Source: Acidobacteriota bacterium (lineage in GTDB: Bacteria; Acidobacteriota; Vicinamibacteria; Vicinamibacterales; UBA2999). Taken from it: DNA of 48,260 nt. Position numbers and translations under genes: made by a program. The DNA is taken from the NCBI GenBank assembly GCA_020851325.1, contig JADZCY010000338.1, forward strand, positions 1 through 48,260, read 5' to 3'. Below, one piece after another: positions 18,039-26,375 of this stretch. The notes under the pieces were generated by a model. It did no database searches and was not told where the DNA came from. It worked only from the letters and a program-made list of their open reading frames with translations. Within the stretch, counting starts at the first letter, position 1; each line of letters opens with the position of its first letter.

Positions 18039-18200
18039 CGGGACGGACAGCGCATTCGGGACCGTCAGGGATATCGGGACGGAGGCGGGAGGCGGGAGGC
18101 GAGCGCAAGGCGGGAGGCGGGAGGCGGGAGACGGGAGGCGAGCGCAACACGCCGGCGCCGGGACGGACGACGTTTCCGGGACGGTCCCGGCTAGCGGGAC
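18039..18200. repeat. Composite array: 18-bp CGGGAC units flanking a 7-bp GCGGGAG array
   Basis: CGGGAC occurs at 18039, 18057 and 18075 and again at 18159, 18177 and 18195, each exactly 18 bp apart. Between them, 18083-18148 is a 7-bp periodic GCGGGAG run containing two copies of a gcgagcgcaa variant. It lies between the end of the aminopeptidase gene and the candidate RNA promoter. The hexamer is the reverse complement of the GTCCCG repeat family. Confidence 0.8.
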
Positions 18201-18249
18201 GGAATTGCGGTCGGGAGTGTCAGGCCTCGGATCTGCGTGGCGTTCGGAC

Positions 18250-19392
18250 CTAGCGCGGGCGGTGGCGTTCCAGCAGGGCCCGCACTTCGGCCACGGGCAG
18301 CGCGTCCGCCTTGCCCACGGCGCTCGTAACCGTCGTCGCCTTGAAGAGCGAGTTGTAGACGGCTTCTTCCGTCGCCTCGAGGGCGGCCTGAAACAGCGGC
18401 GAGACGCCGTCGGTGGGCAGCACGGTGCGGGCGGCGGGAGCGTCGGCGCCGAAGCGGACGCGGAGAGACGTCGCCGTGGAAAAGGCGATCGCGAAGTCGC
18501 CGCTGCCGTTGCTGTACGACGAACCCGTGCGCGCGAGGCCGAAGACGGCGCGCGCGGCGAGGCGCTCCAGATCACGCGCATCGAGCGGCGCGTCGGTGGC
18601 GACGACGATCATGCAGGAGCCATCACCGCGCGCATCCGCGTCCGCAGCCGCGACGTTGGCCGCCTGATAGGCGTAGCGGCCGAGGAGCTTGCCGATCGGC
18701 ACGCCGTCGATCGACAGCACGCCGCCGTAGTTGGTCTGCACGAGCACGCCGAGCGTGTAGCCGCCGAGCGCCGCCGGCAGTCGACGCGACGCGGTGCCGA
18801 TGCCGCCCTTCCAGGCAAACGCGCGCGTGCCGGTACCGGCGCCGACGCTACCCTCTTCCACCGCGCCGCCGCGCGCGTTCTCGATGGCGGTGCGCACATG
18901 CGTTGCCGTGACCGATCGCCGGCGGATGTCGTTGAGCCCGCCGTCGTTGGTTTCGCCGACCACCGCGTTGACCGATCGCACCTGCTCGTTGCCCGGACGC
19001 GCCAGCGTCCACTCGACGATGCCTTCGATCCCCGCCGCGACGGCGAGGGTGTTGGTGAGGACGATCGGCGTCTCGATGGTGCCGAGTTCCTGCACCTGCG
19101 TGGACCCGGCCAGCTTGCCGAAGGCGTTGCCGACGAACACGCCGGCCGGCACCTTGTCCTGGAACACGTTGCCGCCGTGCGGCACGACGGCGGTGACGCC
19201 GGTGCGGATGCGGTCGCCTTCGACGAGCGTGACCTGCCCTACCGTGACGCCGTCGACATCGGTGATTGCATTGAGCGGCGCCGGCCCGAATACGCCGGGC
19301 GCCACGCCGAGATCGCGCGCCCGCGGGCGGGCGTCATTCTGCGCCAGCAGCGGCAGCACCATGCACAGGCTGAGCGCCAGGGCGATTCGCAC
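18250..19392 (-). CDS. P1-family (DmpA-type) aminopeptidase, exported
   Basis: A 380-residue protein with a signal peptide (about 1-18, ending LLAQ). It belongs to the self-cleaving N-terminal-nucleophile family of L-aminopeptidase/D-esterases: conserved ITDVDGVTVGQVT near the start, TNDGGLNDI, then GDGSCMIVVATDAPL. Ser259 in this last motif is the predicted self-cleavage site and nucleophile. SGDFAIAFSTA follows, as in DmpA. It probably trims short peptides or D-residue substrates in the periplasm. The frame runs to 19539, but that would cover the divergent dehydratase start. GTG 19392 begins the signal peptide and has TATCAT 5 nt upstream. Confidence 0.9.
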   Translation of the reverse strand: MRIALALSLCMVLPLLAQNDARPRARDLGVAPGVFGPAPLNAITDVDGVTVGQVTLVEGDRIRTGVTAVVPHGGNVFQDKVPAGVFVGNAFGKLAGSTQVQELGTIETPIVLTNTLAVAAGIEGIVEWTLARPGNEQVRSVNAVVGETNDGGLNDIRRRSVTATHVRTAIENARGGAVEEGSVGAGTGTRAFAWKGGIGTASRRLPAALGGYTLGVLVQTNYGGVLSIDGVPIGKLLGRYAYQAANVAAADADARGDGSCMIVVATDAPLDARDLERLAARAVFGLARTGSSYSNGSGDFAIAFSTATSLRVRFGADAPAARTVLPTDGVSPLFQAALEATEEAVYNSLFKATTVTSAVGKADALPVAEVRALLERHRPR

Positions 19393-19397
19393 AGCGC

Positions 19398-19407
19398 ATG
19401 ATACGAT
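19398..19407. promoter_or_regulatory. Overlapping divergent -10 elements
   Basis: ATGATACGAT contains TATCAT on the minus strand (19403-19398, 5 nt before the aminopeptidase GTG) and TACGAT on the plus strand (19402-19407, 13 nt before the dehydratase ATG). The two hexamers share two base pairs, so the two promoters may exclude one another. Confidence 0.5.
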
Positions 19408-19420
19408 CCTCGCCCTGCCC

Positions 19421-20392
19421 ATGCGATCCATCCCGATCGAGGCAGTGCGCGAGGCGGCCGCCCACATGTACGAGGCCGCGGTGCGCACCCCTCTCGTCCG
19501 GCTCGACCTGCCCTTCGGAAACAACGAAGGTCCCGACATTTACCTCAAACTGGAATCGCTCCAGCCCATCGGCTCCTTCAAGCTGCGGGGCGCGTGGAAC
19601 GCCATCCGCCGCCTCCCACCGGAAGTCCTGAAGGACGGCGTCTGGACCGTCAGCGCCGGCAACGCCGCGCAGGGCGTGGCGTTCGCCGCGCGCCGCGCCG
19701 GTGTGCCGTGCTCGGTGATGGTGATGGACACCGCACCGCAGACGAAGATCAACGCGATCGATCAACTCGGCGCGTCCATCGTCCGCGTCACCTACGACGA
19801 AGCGTGGCGCACGGTGGAATCACACGGCTCCGATCGCATGCGCGGGCACTTCATCCATCCGTTCGACGATGACGACTTCATTGCCGGCAACGCGACGTGC
19901 GCGCTCGAGATTCTCGAGGACCTGCCGGCGGTGGATACCGTCGTCACGGCCATCGGCGGCGGCGGACTCCTGTCCGGCATCGGCTCCGTGATGCGACAGA
20001 TGAAGCCCGGCGTGCGCATCATCGCCGCCGAGCCCGAAACCGCGGCGCCGCTCGAGGCCGCGCTGCGTCGCGACGCGCCCGGATATTTCGACGGCTGGAC
20101 CGCGTCGTTCGTCGACGGCGCCGGCGGCAAGTCGGTGCTGCCGACGATGTGGCCGCTGCTGCGCGACGTGGTGGACGCCTCCATCGTCGTCTCGCTCGCC
20201 GATGTCGCGGCGGCGATGCGCCATGCCGCCGATCGCGTGCACGTCGTCGCTGAAGGCGCCGCCGGCTGCGCGATTGCCGCGGCAATGAGTGGCCGCGCCG
20301 GCCGCGGCACCGTCGTCGCGGTGGTGTCCGGCGGCAATATCGATCTCTCCCGCTTTGCTGAGCTGATGGCGGCGGTCCCCGCGTCGCATTGA
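19421..20392 (+). CDS. PLP-dependent threonine/serine dehydratase-family enzyme
   Basis: A 323-residue fold-type II enzyme. SFKLRGA at 52-58 carries the Schiff-base Lys54, GGGGLLSG (about 176-183) is the phosphate-binding glycine loop, and SGGNID near residue 312 holds the cofactor ring. The length matches catabolic dehydratases or serine racemase, without the C-terminal ACT domain of biosynthetic IlvA, so no isoleucine feedback is expected. Likely reaction: deamination of L-threonine or L-serine to the 2-oxoacid plus ammonia. Serine racemase-like activity cannot be excluded. It is divergent from the aminopeptidase and ends 32 nt before the glucan phosphorylase start. Confidence 0.9.
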   Translation: MRSIPIEAVREAAAHMYEAAVRTPLVRLDLPFGNNEGPDIYLKLESLQPIGSFKLRGAWNAIRRLPPEVLKDGVWTVSAGNAAQGVAFAARRAGVPCSVMVMDTAPQTKINAIDQLGASIVRVTYDEAWRTVESHGSDRMRGHFIHPFDDDDFIAGNATCALEILEDLPAVDTVVTAIGGGGLLSGIGSVMRQMKPGVRIIAAEPETAAPLEAALRRDAPGYFDGWTASFVDGAGGKSVLPTMWPLLRDVVDASIVVSLADVAAAMRHAADRVHVVAEGAAGCAIAAAMSGRAGRGTVVAVVSGGNIDLSRFAELMAAVPASH

Positions 20393-20424
20393 CGTTTTCA
20401 CGGTCCGCGTCCGATTCCCGATCT

Positions 20425-22566
20425 ATGTCCGAAGAACGCTTTGCTTATGCCGCGGTCCTGCCCGACCGCATTCATCGCCTGCACGAACTCGCCGTCGACC
20501 TCTGGTGGAGCTGGGATGTCCGCGCCCGCGACGTCTTCCGGCAACTGGATTACGCGCTGTGGCGCCGCAGCGCCCACAACCCCGTCAAGATGCTGCAGCA
20601 GATCTCCGTCGAGCGGCTGCGCGCGGCGGCGGCGGATCCGGCGTTCCTGCAGGCGTATGACGAAGCCATCACCGGCCGCGACGAAGAGCGGCGGCTCGTC
20701 CACCCATGGTGGGCGGAACACGGCGGCGCGCTCGCCGGCGGCAGCGTGGCGTATTTCTCGGCCGAGTTCGCGCTGCACCAGTCGCTGCCGATCTACGCCG
20801 GCGGCCTCGGCGTGCTGGCCGGCGATCACTGCAAGGAAGCCAGCGACCTGGGCGTGCCACTCGTCGGCGTTGGCTTCATGTATCCGCAGGGCTACTTCCA
20901 CCAGCGGATGTCGAACGAAGGCTGGCAGGAAGAGCACTACGAACGGCTGTCGTGGATGGCGGCGCCCATCGAAGCGGCGCTCACCCCCGACGGACGCCCG
21001 TGCGTAACCTCGGTGCCGCTCGGTGATCGCACGGTGCTGGCGGCAGTGTGGCGCGTGCGCCTCGGCCGCGTGCGCCTGTATTTGCTCGATACCGATCTCG
21101 AAGAGAACGCGCCGTGGGATCGCGAGCTGTCGGCGCGCCTTTACGGCGGCGACCGCGAAACGCGCATCCAGCAGGAAGTGGTGCTCGGCATCGGCGGCGT
21201 GCGCGCGCTGCGCGCGCTCGGCATCAGTCCCACCGTGTGGCACCTCAACGAAGGCCATGCCGCGTTCGTCGCGCTGCAGCGCATCCGCGAGCAGCTGGAG
21301 CACGGCACGTCGTTCGACGATGCGCTCGAGACGGTGCGCAAGTCGACGGTGTTCACGACGCACACGCCGGTCCCGGCCGGGCACGATGCCTTCCCATTCC
21401 ACCTCGTCGAGAAACATCTGGCCGGCACCTGGGGCGAGATCGGCCAGCATCGCGAACGCTTCCTCGCGCTCGGCCAGTACGACAGCGGTCACGGTCCGCA
21501 GTTCAACATGACGGCGCTGGCCATGCGCACCGCGGCGAACATCAACGCCGTGTCGGCACTGCACGGCGAAGTGACGCGATCGATGTGGCGGCCGATGTGG
21601 CCGGATACGCCGGCCGATCAACTGCCGGTGCGCTTCATCACCAATGGCGTGCACGCGCCGACGTGGCTCGCCTCGTCACTGATGGCGCTGTTCAATCGCT
21701 ACCTCGGCGCCGGCTGGCTCGATCGCATGGACGACGAGGCGCTCTGGGAACAGTTGCAGGAGATCCCGGACGCCGAGTTGTGGCAGCACCGCCAGGAACT
21801 GCGGCACGACCTGTTCGACTACATCCGCGAGCGCCTGCGCAGCCGCTGGATCGACGAGCGCGTCACGCCCAACCGCATCGTCGCCGCCGGCGCGATGCTC
21901 GACCCGACGGTGTTGACCATCGGCTACGCGCGGCGCTTCACCGCCTACAAGCGGCCGGAGTTGATCTTCCACGACGTCGAACGGCTGGCGCGCATCCTCA
22001 CCAACGCCGATCGTCCGGTGCAACTGGTGTTCGCCGGCAAGGCGCATCCGGCCGACGAACCGGCCAAGCATCACCTGCAGCGCGTCTTCCGCCGCTGTCT
22101 CGATCCGACGTTTGGCGGACGCATCGCGTTCATCGACGACTACGACATGCACGTCGCGCACTACCTCGTGCACGGCTGCGATGTGTGGCTGAACAACCCG
22201 CGCAAGCCGCTCGAGGCCTCGGGCACGAGCGGCATGAAGGCGGCGATGAACGGCGTGCCGCACCTGAGCGTCGGCGACGGCTGGTGGGCCGAAGGCTACA
22301 ACGGCCGCAACGGCTGGCTGATCGAGAGCAGCACCAATCCCGACGATCAGGCGGCCACCGATAACGCCGATGCGGAAGCGCTCTACAAGATCCTCGAAGA
22401 GGAAGTCGTGCCGCGCTTCTACGAGCGCACGCCGGCCGGGCTGCCGACGCGCTGGGTGGCGGTGGTGCGCGAAGCGATGCGCTCCAGCATCCCGCGCTTC
22501 TCGACGCGACGCATGGTGAAGCAGTACGTGACCGAGATGTACGGGCCGGCAAGCAACGGAAAGTAG
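20425..22566 (+). CDS. glgP: Alpha-glucan phosphorylase (GT35, short GlgP/MalP type)
   Basis: A 713-residue cytoplasmic enzyme that releases glucose 1-phosphate from glycogen or maltodextrins. YFSAEFALHQSLPIYAGGLGVLAGDH, FITNGVH and YARRFTAYKRPEL are signatures of the short bacterial and archaeal phosphorylase subgroup. EASGTSGMKAAMNGVPHLSVGDGWW at about 597-621 holds the PLP lysine. The length fits this subgroup (700-850) rather than the 800+ residue E. coli type. ATG 20425 starts MSEERFAY; the frame is open to TTG 20389, which overlaps the dehydratase stop. The gene ends in a repeat-rich spacer. Confidence 0.93.
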   Translation: MSEERFAYAAVLPDRIHRLHELAVDLWWSWDVRARDVFRQLDYALWRRSAHNPVKMLQQISVERLRAAAADPAFLQAYDEAITGRDEERRLVHPWWAEHGGALAGGSVAYFSAEFALHQSLPIYAGGLGVLAGDHCKEASDLGVPLVGVGFMYPQGYFHQRMSNEGWQEEHYERLSWMAAPIEAALTPDGRPCVTSVPLGDRTVLAAVWRVRLGRVRLYLLDTDLEENAPWDRELSARLYGGDRETRIQQEVVLGIGGVRALRALGISPTVWHLNEGHAAFVALQRIREQLEHGTSFDDALETVRKSTVFTTHTPVPAGHDAFPFHLVEKHLAGTWGEIGQHRERFLALGQYDSGHGPQFNMTALAMRTAANINAVSALHGEVTRSMWRPMWPDTPADQLPVRFITNGVHAPTWLASSLMALFNRYLGAGWLDRMDDEALWEQLQEIPDAELWQHRQELRHDLFDYIRERLRSRWIDERVTPNRIVAAGAMLDPTVLTIGYARRFTAYKRPELIFHDVERLARILTNADRPVQLVFAGKAHPADEPAKHHLQRVFRRCLDPTFGGRIAFIDDYDMHVAHYLVHGCDVWLNNPRKPLEASGTSGMKAAMNGVPHLSVGDGWWAEGYNGRNGWLIESSTNPDDQAATDNADAEALYKILEEEVVPRFYERTPAGLPTRWVAVVREAMRSSIPRFSTRRMVKQYVTEMYGPASNGK

Positions 22567-22686
22567 GGCTGGGGGGCTGGAGGGCTGGGGGACTGGATGG
22601 CTTGAAGGGCTTGAAGGGCTTGCAGGGCTTGAACGGCTTCGAGGGCTTGGGGCTTGGAGGGCTTGGGGCTTGGAGGGCTTGGCGCT
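22567..22686. repeat. 9-bp tandem repeat array, locus 1 (GGCTGGGGG then GGCTTGAAG units)
   Basis: It begins one base after the glgP stop. A first part has ggctggggg/ggctggagg units; a second has ggcttgaag, ggcttgaag, ggcttgcag, ggcttgaac, ggcttcgag and variants, with 9-bp spacing that slips to 7 near the end. The same two-part order is found at 46079-46151. Confidence 0.85.
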
Positions 22687-22696
22687 GATGTCCCCC

Positions 22697-22812
22697 AACC
22701 GCGCGCAAGCGCGGTCCTGAATCCCACCGCCGCGAAAGCGGCGGTCCGCCCCTCCCACCGCCGCGAAAGCGGCGGCCCTGCCCCTCCCACCGCCGCGAAA
22801 GCGGCGGTCCCG
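22697..22812. repeat. Palindromic repeat array (CCGCCGCGAAAGCGGCGG core, about 31-bp period)
   Basis: Three near-identical units start at 22725, 22756 and 22788. Each is a 7-bp stem CCGCCGC/GCGGCGG with a GAAA-type loop and a C-rich spacer. A degenerate first unit (ACCGCGCGCAAGCGCGGT) is at 22698. Spacing is 31 and 32 bp. It ends about 10 bp before the -10 hexamer of the zinc-ribbon gene. Confidence 0.85.
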
Positions 22813-22835
22813 AAGGTAAAGGTAGAATCGAAAGG

Positions 22836-23294
22836 ATGTCACGCAAGTCCGTGGGAAAGACCAAGTGCGCCCTGTGCGGCGCGAAGGAAGTGTCCGAACC
22901 GCGCGGTGAAGAACGCTATTGCCGCGACTGCTGGGACAAGAAGATTGCGGTCGAGGAGATCGTCGCGCGCGAGTTCGTGCTCAAGCGCTACATCCGCGCC
23001 CACAGCGCCGAGAAGTATCTCGTCTATCACTCCACGCAGAAGCGGCCGGTTGGCCAGCTCATCGTCGTCGACGACGGGTACGACCTGTTCCTGACGATGA
23101 CGCTCTATCCCAACTTCATGTGGGACGACCCGGCCTACCACCTGGAGGGCGATCCGGAAGGCCGGACGTTCGCCGAACTGCTCGTCGACGTCGTCGCCAC
23201 CGAGGTGATCGAGCCGTGGGGCGGCGGCAAGTGGCACCTGGAAGTGTTCCGGTCCGTGGCCGCCGAGCCGGAGGACTGGAACGGCGAGATGTAA
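22836..23294 (+). CDS. Small zinc-ribbon protein of unknown function
   Basis: A 152-residue cytoplasmic protein. Two CxxC knuckles (Cys11/Cys14 and Cys29/Cys32) form a probable zinc ribbon at the N-terminus. The remaining 115 residues are alpha/beta with acidic and aromatic patches (PNFMWDDPAYHLEGDPEG) and no catalytic motif that I recognise. TAGAAT at 22823-22828 is 7 nt before the ATG, and the AAAGG in between is too close to be a useful ribosome binding site, so the transcript is probably leaderless. The gene stands alone on the plus strand. Its role cannot be inferred. Confidence 0.75.
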   Translation: MSRKSVGKTKCALCGAKEVSEPRGEERYCRDCWDKKIAVEEIVAREFVLKRYIRAHSAEKYLVYHSTQKRPVGQLIVVDDGYDLFLTMTLYPNFMWDDPAYHLEGDPEGRTFAELLVDVVATEVIEPWGGGKWHLEVFRSVAAEPEDWNGEM

Positions 23295-23299
23295 GCGTC

Positions 23300-23341
23300 T
23301 ATAATTCGGACGTTTCGCGTTGTCCCGATCACCCGGAGGAG
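23300..23341 (+). promoter_or_regulatory. Promoter and ribosome binding site of the FxLYD-like gene
   Basis: A consensus TATAAT at 23300-23305 lies just past the zinc-ribbon stop, with no convincing -35 box. GGAGGAG at 23335-23341 is 5 nt before the ATG at 23347. The leader would be about 35 nt, in contrast with the leaderless genes nearby. Confidence 0.6.
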
Positions 23342-23346
23342 TTCAC

Positions 23347-23787
23347 ATGATTCGCCTGAGCCAGCGCGTGTTGGCCACGTTCGCGGCCGTTGGTGTCCTG
23401 CTGGCGCCGGTTGCGGCCCAGCCCCCAGCTGCCCCCCGCAAGCTGATTTCGCCGCAGCGCGGCGAAGCCACCGTCGAGATCACCAAGCCCGACACCAAAC
23501 TGGTCTCCGGCGAGGTGCAGACGGTCATCCTGCTGAAGAACACGTCAGCGGCGCCGATCGCCGGGCTGATCGTCGAAGAGAACTGGTACGACAAGGCCGG
23601 CACGCCCGTCGGCGGCGACATCTACCGTCACCCGCGGCCGCTGATGCCGAACGACGTGATCCGCATCGAGCTGAAGACGCCGCGCCGCCCGGCGATGAAC
23701 TCGAACAAGTACGAGTTCAAGCACGGCAACGGCACGATCAAGCCGACCGTCGTCCCGAAGCTCGTGGTGACGCCGCCTACCAGCTAG
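23347..23787 (+). CDS. Secreted FxLYD-like small protein
   Basis: A 146-residue protein with a signal peptide (about 1-24, cut after VAAQ). The mature part is a single beta-sandwich-like domain. The run VQTVILLKNTSAAPIAGLIVEENWYDKAG resembles FxLYD or DUF-type domains, which are Ig-like modules in exported proteins. There are no catalytic or metal residues. Its 3' end overlaps the convergent membrane-protein gene by 11 nt. The ribosome binding site is the strongest kind (GGAGGAG), suggesting good expression. Confidence 0.7.
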   Translation: MIRLSQRVLATFAAVGVLLAPVAAQPPAAPRKLISPQRGEATVEITKPDTKLVSGEVQTVILLKNTSAAPIAGLIVEENWYDKAGTPVGGDIYRHPRPLMPNDVIRIELKTPRRPAMNSNKYEFKHGNGTIKPTVVPKLVVTPPTS

Positions 23788-24151
23788 TCCGCGCCGCCAG
23801 GCCATCGGCGAGTGCCGCCACCAGCGGCACTCGCCAGGTTTCTCCCCGCCACGCCAGCAGTACCAGCACCAGCCACAACAACGCAGCGGCCACCCACAGG
23901 ACGTTGCCCGCCAGTTGCAGCACCCGGAACAACTCGCTCGACAGCACCAGCGCCAGCGCGCTCAGCACGCCGGTGCTCAAGAGCAGCACCGACAACGCGC
24001 CGAAGAGCACCAGTGACTGCGCGGCGTGGAACCGCACGGCGGTGTCACGACGTTCGATGACCAGGAACAGCGCGCCGGTGATCCACCAGGCGCTGTAACA
24101 GAGGATGGCGGCGATCCGGCCGTCGAGACCGGTGGAACTGCCCGTCGTCAC
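23777..24151 (-). CDS. DUF4870/Tic20-like membrane protein
   Basis: A 124-residue protein with three or four hydrophobic segments (about 12-32, 45-68, 80-100). The pattern GRIAAILCYSAWW, FLVIERRDTAVRFHAAQSL is typical of DUF4870-type small membrane proteins. Function is unknown. It starts with GTG inside the VWFA gene's stop (GTGA, 4-nt overlap), so it is translated from the same message, right after the secreted VWFA protein. Confidence 0.8.
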   Translation of the reverse strand: MTTGSSTGLDGRIAAILCYSAWWITGALFLVIERRDTAVRFHAAQSLVLFGALSVLLLSTGVLSALALVLSSELFRVLQLAGNVLWVAAALLWLVLVLLAWRGETWRVPLVAALADGLAARTSW

Positions 24152-26268
24152 TGCGGCGGCTCGGGCGGCTGCACGCGGATGACGGTTTCGCGCAGCGCCG
24201 AGGGCCGATCGCCCAGGCGCGACTGCGCCTCGACGCGGACGACATACAGGCCCGGCGGAATGCTCTTCAACGGAATGCGCAGCGCGAACCCGTAGCCGCC
24301 CGCCGACCCCTTCAGTTCCGAGCTGTCGCGTTCCTCGCTGGTCTGGAACACCGACTGGCCGCCTTCGGCGCGAATCGACGCCGTGATGTCGACCTTGTGC
24401 GGCTGGTTCCCGCTGTTGTCGTACACCTCGGTGAAGAGCGCCAGTTCGTCGTTCTGCGGGAACTCGCGATAGCTCGAGAGCGGCCCCGGCAGCAACTGCT
24501 GCAGCGGATCCTTGGTGCGGGCCGTCGGCGCGATGGAACTGGCGGCGGAGGTGAGCGCCAGGCTGCTCATCAACAGCTTGTCCTTGTTGAACTCCGGCAC
24601 TTCGAGATCGTAGGAGACCGAGCCGGCCTTCTTCTCGTTCGCCTCGCGCGCGCCGATGCGAATCGTGTAGCGCCCCGGCGGCAGGTCCATCGTCGAGATG
24701 ACGCGGAAGCCGAGCGCGCGGACGCGCTTCATCGTGTCGGGCTTCATGTTCAGGTCGAGCGTGTTGCGGCCACCCGAGAACGTCCTGCCGCTCTGGTTGC
24801 CGGCGGAGATCGCGATCTCGAGGTTGTTGCGGAACGTCCCGTCCTTCTCCACCAGCGGCAGGGCCGCGCCGCCGATCAGCGTGGAGATCACCACCGAGCC
24901 GTTCGGCTGCGGTCCCTTGAACACCACCGCCGTCGCGGCCATCGGCAATTCCGACAGCGGCAGCGGGCTGCTCATGGCATTGCGCAGTTCGGGTGTGACG
25001 TCGTTCGGCCCGGCCGGCTTCGTATCGGTGGCGCGGCCGCGCGGCGCGATGTAACCCTTGCGCGCACGGATCTGCGCGTTCGGCCGGCTCGGCACCTTCA
25101 CTTCGATCTTGCGGAACTTGCCGTCCCGCCGGTCGTTCACCGGGTAGTAGCCGAGCACGTAATACGAGCTGTTGTCGTCGACGATGCGCTGGAAACCGTT
25201 GGCGAAGTCGTTGCTGTTGACGATGGCAAAGCCGCCGGTTTCACTCGCCATCACGCGCAGGCTGTCCTGCGAAAGGCGCAGTTCGTTCATGAACGAACCC
25301 GAGTTGATGCCCAGCGACGTGTCGTCGGGAAACGCCGCGACGTCGATGCCTTCCTCGGCCAGGCCGCCAAGGCCGCGCGGGTCGACGCTGTAGATGGCGA
25401 CATTGGCGCGCGTCGCCGCCGACAGCAGATCGCGCGTGCTGCTGATGATGGTGGTGGAGTCGAAGTTGTTGATCGGATCGGAGATGTCGTAGTCGATGCC
25501 TTCGGAGAACAGCACCAGCGCCTTGCGCCGGCCACTGACGCCGCCAAGATACGACGTCAGCTGCCGCAGCGTCTCGAGCGTGTTGCGGGCCTGGAAGCCG
25601 CGCTCGCGATCGTCGATGTCGTCGACGCGCTCGCCCTGCTGCCGCATGCCGCGCGTCAGCGATTCCTGATCGATACGGTTGAGCGTCGAGGAGCGCAGCT
25701 TGCGGCCCATGAACTTGTCCACCGCCGACAACAGCAGGCGCTGGTTGGTGGTGAAGTCCTGCCCGGCGTCGCTTCTGCCGCTGGTGTGCACCACGGCGAC
25801 GAGATCGTTGGCGCCGACATAGCGTTCGATGAACTGCCGCGCCGCCACCTTGACGCGGCTGGTGCGCTGCGGATTGGTGTGAAGGTCGTCGAGGACGACG
25901 AGATAGATGCGGCCGTTCTGACCGGCGAGGTTGGTGGTGACGTCGGGCTCGATCGGGCGCGACGCGAAGAGCGGCCGCTGCATCCGTTCGACCGGCAGGT
26001 TGACCACCGAGAACACGGTCACCTTCTGTGGCTTGCCGTCCTCCAGCACCTGGAAGTCGCCGGCGGTGAGGCCGCTGATGAACTGTCCCTTGTCGTCGAG
26101 GATGCGGGCATCGACCTCGACGTAGTTGACCTCGGCGCGGAAGGTCACCGGCGGCTGCTCGGGAATCGGCGCGGGCGCCGGCGCCTGGGCGGGTTGCTGC
26201 GCCGCCATCACGGCGACGACGCCACTGGCCACGACGGCCGCGAGCAGCAGGGCAAGGCGATTCTTCAT
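24148..26268 (-). CDS. Acidobacterial-type VWFA-domain secreted protein
   Basis: A 706-residue exported protein with a signal peptide (about 1-22). A von Willebrand factor A-like domain occupies about 75-330: YVEVDARILDDKGQFISGLTAGDFQVLEDGKPQ precedes LVVLDDLHTN, a variant metal-binding strand. An alpha/beta region and C-terminal beta-sandwich repeats (about 470-700) follow. This architecture corresponds to the VWFA-related family expanded in Acidobacteria, of unknown role, probably protein-protein contact at the cell surface. ATG 26268 is chosen at the signal peptide; the frame is open to 26343. TATAAT on the minus strand at 26300-26305 gives a leader of about 25 nt. Confidence 0.88.
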   Translation of the reverse strand: MKNRLALLLAAVVASGVVAVMAAQQPAQAPAPAPIPEQPPVTFRAEVNYVEVDARILDDKGQFISGLTAGDFQVLEDGKPQKVTVFSVVNLPVERMQRPLFASRPIEPDVTTNLAGQNGRIYLVVLDDLHTNPQRTSRVKVAARQFIERYVGANDLVAVVHTSGRSDAGQDFTTNQRLLLSAVDKFMGRKLRSSTLNRIDQESLTRGMRQQGERVDDIDDRERGFQARNTLETLRQLTSYLGGVSGRRKALVLFSEGIDYDISDPINNFDSTTIISSTRDLLSAATRANVAIYSVDPRGLGGLAEEGIDVAAFPDDTSLGINSGSFMNELRLSQDSLRVMASETGGFAIVNSNDFANGFQRIVDDNSSYYVLGYYPVNDRRDGKFRKIEVKVPSRPNAQIRARKGYIAPRGRATDTKPAGPNDVTPELRNAMSSPLPLSELPMAATAVVFKGPQPNGSVVISTLIGGAALPLVEKDGTFRNNLEIAISAGNQSGRTFSGGRNTLDLNMKPDTMKRVRALGFRVISTMDLPPGRYTIRIGAREANEKKAGSVSYDLEVPEFNKDKLLMSSLALTSAASSIAPTARTKDPLQQLLPGPLSSYREFPQNDELALFTEVYDNSGNQPHKVDITASIRAEGGQSVFQTSEERDSSELKGSAGGYGFALRIPLKSIPPGLYVVRVEAQSRLGDRPSALRETVIRVQPPEPPQ

Positions 26269-26375
26269 GGCTGTCCGTCCAGGCAAGGCAGGCACGCTCA
26301 TTATAGGACGCGGGAAAACTTTGAGCGGCTCTGTCGCGTCCAACCCAACAGAGGGAGGAATATACTCCGAAGATC

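Noticed and set aside
22697-22812. CRISPR array
   Set aside because: Units of 31-32 bp are nearly identical throughout, with no unique spacers and no cas genes; it is a tandem hairpin array.
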